Below the pieces are notes generated by a model. It was given only the letters and a program-made list of their open reading frames with translations, was not told the DNA's origin and ran no database searches. From assembly GCA_018268545.1 (NCBI GenBank), contig JAFDWI010000002.1, forward strand, positions 1 to 9,453: a DNA stretch of 9,453 nucleotides, read 5' to 3'. The stretch comes from Actinomycetota bacterium. Its GTDB lineage: Bacteria; Actinomycetota; Acidimicrobiia; Acidimicrobiales; Iamiaceae. This document shows, in pieces, positions 6,734 to 9,453 of the stretch; position 1 is the stretch's first letter; every line of letters begins with the position of its first letter. A program made the position numbers and the translations under genes.

Positions 6734-7477
6734 TCAGCCCTTGACCTTGACCATCGCTGCCCGCAGGGTCCGCTCCTTCCAGCGATAGCCCGGACGCATC
6801 ACCTCGACCACGACGGGTTCGGCGTCCGCCTCGGCGTCGTCGTCTGCCGGTTCGTGCATCACCGCCTCGTGGTCGTTCGGATCGAACGTCGCATTCAGCG
6901 GGTCGATGCGTTCGAGGCCGACGCGCTCCAACACCCCGAGCAGGGACGTGAACACGGCCGTGACACCTTCGTCGCCGTGTTCGATTCCGGCCTCGCACGC
7001 GTCGAGCACCGGAAGCAGCTCTTCGACGAGCCGACCCGTGGCGTGTTCGATCGCGTCACCCTGGCGTTTGAGTGCCTGCTTGCGGTAGTTCTCGAACTCG
7101 GCCTGGACCCGACGGAGCGCGTCGAGGTAGTCGTCGCGTTCACGGACCACGGCGTCGAACACGGCGACGGTGCCGTCGTCGGCGACGTCGTCCACGCCCG
7201 TGTCCACGTCGGTGGCCGCGTCGCCGTCGGCAGCGACCGGGCCGGTGGAGTCATCGCCGTCGTCGGCAACGTCGTCGTCGGCTTCGGCCTGCGCGGTGCC
7301 GCTCGAGGCGTCACGCTCGTCCGCTTTGTCATCGGGTGGATCAGCGGCGCCGTGCCCGTCACCGTCGACGGCTTCCGGCGCATCGCTTTCCGAGACATGC
7401 TCGACGCCCTCGTCCGCCCCCGCCTCGACAGGGGTGTCACCGGCTTCGGCCTGGTCGGTTTCGGTGTCGGCGTTCAT
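6734..7477 (-). CDS. grpE: GrpE, nucleotide exchange factor for DnaK
   Basis: Releases ADP from DnaK to reset the chaperone cycle and acts as a dimer. The 247-residue protein is longer than many GrpE proteins because of a tail of about 100 residues rich in Asp, Glu and Ala before the core. The core begins with the long dimerisation helix (about 110-150, including RERDDYLDALRRVQAEFENY at 112-131). It ends with the beta-wing domain carrying FDPNDHEAV (198-206) and the GYRWKERTLRAAMVKV signature (230-245). The ATG overlaps the dnaK stop as ATGA, with GGTGAG 5 nt upstream, so translation is probably coupled to dnaK. The first 100 residues contain 35 acidic and only 2 Lys/Arg residues, so this part is presumably disordered. 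Confidence 0.96.
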   Translation of the reverse strand: MNADTETDQAEAGDTPVEAGADEGVEHVSESDAPEAVDGDGHGAADPPDDKADERDASSGTAQAEADDDVADDGDDSTGPVAADGDAATDVDTGVDDVADDGTVAVFDAVVRERDDYLDALRRVQAEFENYRKQALKRQGDAIEHATGRLVEELLPVLDACEAGIEHGDEGVTAVFTSLLGVLERVGLERIDPLNATFDPNDHEAVMHEPADDDAEADAEPVVVEVMRPGYRWKERTLRAAMVKVKG

Positions 7478-9324
7478 GCGTGCTCACCGGGATCGTCGAC
7501 GACCTCGGCGTCGACGACCTCGGCGTCGTCGGGGCCGTCGGAAGCGCCCGCGGAAGCGCCCGCTTGGGCATAGGCCTGCTCGTCGGCCGCGTTCTGCTCG
7601 TACAGCTTCTGGGCGAAGGTCTGCGACGCGGCCATCAGGCGCTCGGTACCGATCTTGATCTGCTCGACGTTGTCGCCCTCGAGCGCCGACTTGAGGTCGG
7701 CGAGCGCCGTCTCCACCGCCGACTTCTCGTCACCGGAGATCTTGTCGCCTTGTTCCTTGAGCAGCTTCTCGGTCTGGTACACGAGGGTGTCACCCTGGTT
7801 GCGGGCCTCGGCCTCGTCCTTGCGACGCTTGTCTTCGGCCGCGTGGGCTTCGGCGTCCTTGATCATCTGGTTGATGTCGTCCTTGGCGAGCGACGACTGC
7901 CCGGTGATCGTCATCGACTGCTCCTTGCCCGTGGCCCGGTCCTTGGCCGAGACGTGCACGATGCCGTTGGCGTCGATGTCGAAGGTCACCTCGATCTGGG
8001 GTACGCCACGGGGCGCGGGCGGCAGGTCGACGAGCTGGAACTTGCCCAGCGTTTTGTTGAACTGCGACATCTCACGCTCGCCCTGGAGCACGTGGATCTC
8101 CACGGAAGGCTGACCGTCCTCGGCGGTGGTGAACACCTCGGTCTTCTTGGTCGGGATCGTGGTGTTCCGCTCGATCAGCCGGGTCATGACCCCGCCCTTG
8201 GTCTCGATGCCGAGCGAGAGCGGCGTGACGTCGAGCAGCAGCACGTCCTTGACGTCACCCTTGAGCACGCCGGCCTGGACCGCGGCACCCACGGCGACGA
8301 CCTCGTCGGGGTTCACACCCTTGTGCGGGTCGTTCCCGGTCATCTCCTTGACGAGATCGACCACAGCGGGCATCCGGGTCGAACCACCCACCAACACGAC
8401 ATGGTCGATGTCGCCCTTCTTGAGACCCGCGTCGACGATCGCCTGGTCGAAGGGCTGCCGGCACCGGTCGAGCAGGTCCGCGGTGAGCTCCTGGAACTTC
8501 GCCCGCGTCAGCTGGGTGTCCATGTGCAACGGGCCGGCGTCGGTCGCGGTGATGTAAGCCAGGTTGATCTGGGTCGACTGGACCTGTGACAACTCGATCT
8601 TCGCCTTCTCGGCGGCCTCCTTGAGGCGCTGGACCGCCATGTTGTCCTTGGACAGGTCGACGCCGTGGTCGCCCTTGAAGCCTTCGACCAGCCAGTCGAT
8701 CACCTTCTGGTCCCAGTCGTCGCCACCCAACTTGGTGTCGCCGTGGGTGGACTTGACCTCGAACACGCCGTCGCCGATCTCGAGCACCGACACGTCGAAG
8801 GTGCCACCACCCAGGTCGAACACCAGGATGGTCTGGTCTTCGCCTTCACGCTCGAGCCCGTAGGCGAGCGCGGCCGCGGTGGGTTCGTTGATGATCCGCA
8901 GCACCTCGAGCCCGGCGATCTGCCCGGCTTCCTTGGTCGCGGTGCGCTGAGCGTCGTCGAAGTACGCGGGCACCGTGATGACAGCCTGGGTGACCGTGTC
9001 ACCCAGGTACGCCTCGGCGTCGGCCTTGAGCTTCATGAGCGTGCGGGCCGAGATCTCCTGGGCCTTGTAGGCCTTGCCGTCGATGTCGATCGACCAGTCG
9101 GTGCCCATGTGGCGCTTGACGGAGCGGATCGTCCGGTCCGGGTTGGTGATCGCCTGGCGCTTGGCGACCTCGCCGACGAGCACCTCTCCCGACTTGGAGA
9201 ACGCGACGACCGACGGAGTCGTCCGGGAACCCTCGGCGTTGGGGACGACGACGGGTTCGCCGGCCTCGAGAACGCTGACGACGGAGTTGGTGGTGCCGAG
9301 GTCGATACCGACAGCTTTGGGCAT
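7474..9324 (-). CDS. dnaK: DnaK, Hsp70 chaperone
   Basis: ATP-driven chaperone that binds short hydrophobic segments of unfolded proteins; in actinobacteria it also serves as HspR co-repressor. The 616-residue protein shows the nucleotide-binding domain motifs GIDLGTTNS (6-14), INEPTAAALAYG (145-156), VFDLGGGTFDVS (168-179) and LVGGSTRMPAV (311-321). They are followed by the interdomain linker VLLLD (361-365), the beta substrate-binding domain (about 370-480) and the helical lid (about 480-580). The tail AEVVDAEVVDD (601-611) is the usual form, but the protein ends in PGEHA. The segment after KRHMG (70-74) is short, lacking the insertion of Gram-negative DnaK. The ATG at 9324 has AAAGGA (9339-9334) 9 nt upstream. 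First gene of the operon, about 50 nt downstream of the predicted transcription start. Confidence 0.98.
   Translation of the reverse strand: MPKAVGIDLGTTNSVVSVLEAGEPVVVPNAEGSRTTPSVVAFSKSGEVLVGEVAKRQAITNPDRTIRSVKRHMGTDWSIDIDGKAYKAQEISARTLMKLKADAEAYLGDTVTQAVITVPAYFDDAQRTATKEAGQIAGLEVLRIINEPTAAALAYGLEREGEDQTILVFDLGGGTFDVSVLEIGDGVFEVKSTHGDTKLGGDDWDQKVIDWLVEGFKGDHGVDLSKDNMAVQRLKEAAEKAKIELSQVQSTQINLAYITATDAGPLHMDTQLTRAKFQELTADLLDRCRQPFDQAIVDAGLKKGDIDHVVLVGGSTRMPAVVDLVKEMTGNDPHKGVNPDEVVAVGAAVQAGVLKGDVKDVLLLDVTPLSLGIETKGGVMTRLIERNTTIPTKKTEVFTTAEDGQPSVEIHVLQGEREMSQFNKTLGKFQLVDLPPAPRGVPQIEVTFDIDANGIVHVSAKDRATGKEQSMTITGQSSLAKDDINQMIKDAEAHAAEDKRRKDEAEARNQGDTLVYQTEKLLKEQGDKISGDEKSAVETALADLKSALEGDNVEQIKIGTERLMAASQTFAQKLYEQNAADEQAYAQAGASAGASDGPDDAEVVDAEVVDDPGEHA
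7495..7524. repeat. Perfect 15-bp tandem duplication in the dnaK tail
   Basis: GTCGACGACCTCGGC occurs twice in direct succession (7495-7509 and 7510-7524) and encodes the repeated AEVVD of the DnaK tail. A second small repeat of 12 bp (7541-7552 and 7553-7564, one mismatch) encodes the preceding GASAGAS. Both lie in the flexible C-terminal tail and keep frame. Confidence 0.85.
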
Positions 9325-9351
9325 GTTCGTGGGTCCTTTGTCTTACCGGTG

Positions 9352-9368
9352 CCTTCGCCATCCGAAGG
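9352..9368 (-). other. Hairpin in the dnaK 5' untranslated region
   Basis: CCTTCG (9352-9357) and CGAAGG (9363-9368) form a perfect 6-bp stem with a 5-nt loop inside the predicted dnaK leader. The stem ends 12 nt before the Shine-Dalgarno AAAGGA, so it does not hide the ribosome site directly. It could affect mRNA stability or translation. The structure is clear in sequence; its role is unknown. Confidence 0.5.
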
Positions 9369-9380
9369 TGAACAGAGCCC

Positions 9381-9410
9381 ACTCTAGAACCTTGAGTCAC
9401 CTGTTGGCAA
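9381..9410 (-). promoter_or_regulatory. dnaK operon promoter (sigA-like)
   Basis: On the minus strand a -35 box TTGCCA (9410-9405) and a -10 box TAGAGT (9386-9381) are separated by 18 bp. The predicted start near 9374 gives a leader of about 50 nt. The -10 fits TANNNT. No GGAA-type -35 of an ECF-like stress sigma factor was found, so control by repression is more likely than by an alternative sigma factor. Confidence 0.65.
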
Positions 9411-9411
9411 C
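9391..9411. promoter_or_regulatory. Degenerate HAIR site (putative HspR operator) at the dnaK promoter
   Basis: The HAIR consensus is CTTGAGT-N7-ACTCAAG. On the minus strand the right arm ACTCAAG is perfect (9397-9391). The left arm, at the correct 7-bp spacing, is GTTGCCA (9411-9405) and keeps only TTG. As expected for HAIR, the left arm coincides with the -35 box. ACTCAAG also pairs with CTAGAGT (9387-9381) across 3 bp, with one mismatch, giving an alternative 17-bp palindrome over the -10. The presence of hspR in the operon supports autoregulation through this site. Confidence 0.55.
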
Positions 9412-9453
9412 CTTGGGGAGGGTGATTTCGCGGGGATCCGCGGAATCCGAGGC

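Noticed and set aside
5593..6744. Plus-strand open frame of 383 codons opposite dnaJ
   Set aside because: It mirrors dnaJ almost exactly, has no known motif, and is explained by codon bias on the real strand.
7072..8589. Long plus-strand open frame of 505 codons opposite dnaK and grpE
   Set aside because: It lies antisense to two unmistakable genes, its product is a low-complexity Arg/Gly/Val/Leu-rich sequence with no recognisable domain, and GC-rich third positions routinely keep opposite frames open.
9429..9442. Inverted repeat CGCGG-N4-CCGCG at the right edge
   Set aside because: The stem is only 5 bp, no U-tract follows, and the upstream gene is not in the window, so a terminator cannot be supported.
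9325..9453. CIRCE element (HrcA operator) or GGAA-type stress sigma promoter upstream of dnaK
   Set aside because: No TTAGCACTC-N9-GAGTGCTAA-like repeat and no GGAA...GTT pair at proper spacing was found; the HspR-type arrangement fits better.

Overview
The window is a chromosomal block of a high-GC Gram-positive bacterium, most likely an actinomycete in the broad sense (Actinomycetota). The evidence is the gene order dnaK-grpE-dnaJ-hspR, a DnaK without the Gram-negative N-domain insertion, an HspR-type MerR repressor, TANNNT -10 boxes, frequent GTG starts and very GC-rich third codon positions. A placement near Acidimicrobiia is a guess from general sequence character and was not tested. All seven genes are on the minus strand, so the window reads from right to left. 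No RNA genes, insertion sequences, CRISPR arrays or integrase signatures were seen, and no gap between genes exceeds 130 bases.

Right part (9453 to 5201): a promoter at about 9381-9410 with a degenerate HspR-type operator drives dnaK, grpE, dnaJ and hspR. The four genes are tightly packed: dnaK/grpE overlap by ATGA, grpE and dnaJ are 4 nt apart, and dnaJ/hspR overlap by GTGA. Together they encode the complete Hsp70 machine (ATPase, nucleotide exchange factor, J-protein) and the repressor expected to control it.

Middle part (5200 to 2659): after two GC-rich palindromes that may end or attenuate the heat-shock transcript come two genes without a direct stress link. One is a soluble family 2 glycosyltransferase resembling polyprenyl-phosphate sugar synthases. 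The other is a protein with about 11 membrane segments, a GT-C-like acidic motif after its first membrane segment, and a C-terminal soluble domain. They may form a lipid-linked sugar synthesis and transfer pair for the cell envelope (inference).

Left part (2658 to 40): clpB, the Hsp100 disaggregase that works with DnaK, has its own promoter. Its -10 box lies only 6 nt before the ATG and no Shine-Dalgarno is visible, which suggests leaderless transcription. The dnaK and clpB promoters share the element GTTGYCAAC-N3-TGAC, which covers the -35 box in both. The clpB promoter has no good HAIR operator but carries its own nested palindromes. Bases 1-39 (after clpB) and 9421-9453 (upstream of the dnaK promoter) show no gene; 9429-9442 holds only a short CGCGG/CCGCG inverted repeat.

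The genes are a conserved stress-response core rather than a new system. The points most worth checking are the shared promoter element, the leaderless clpB start and the envelope gene pair between hspR and clpB.
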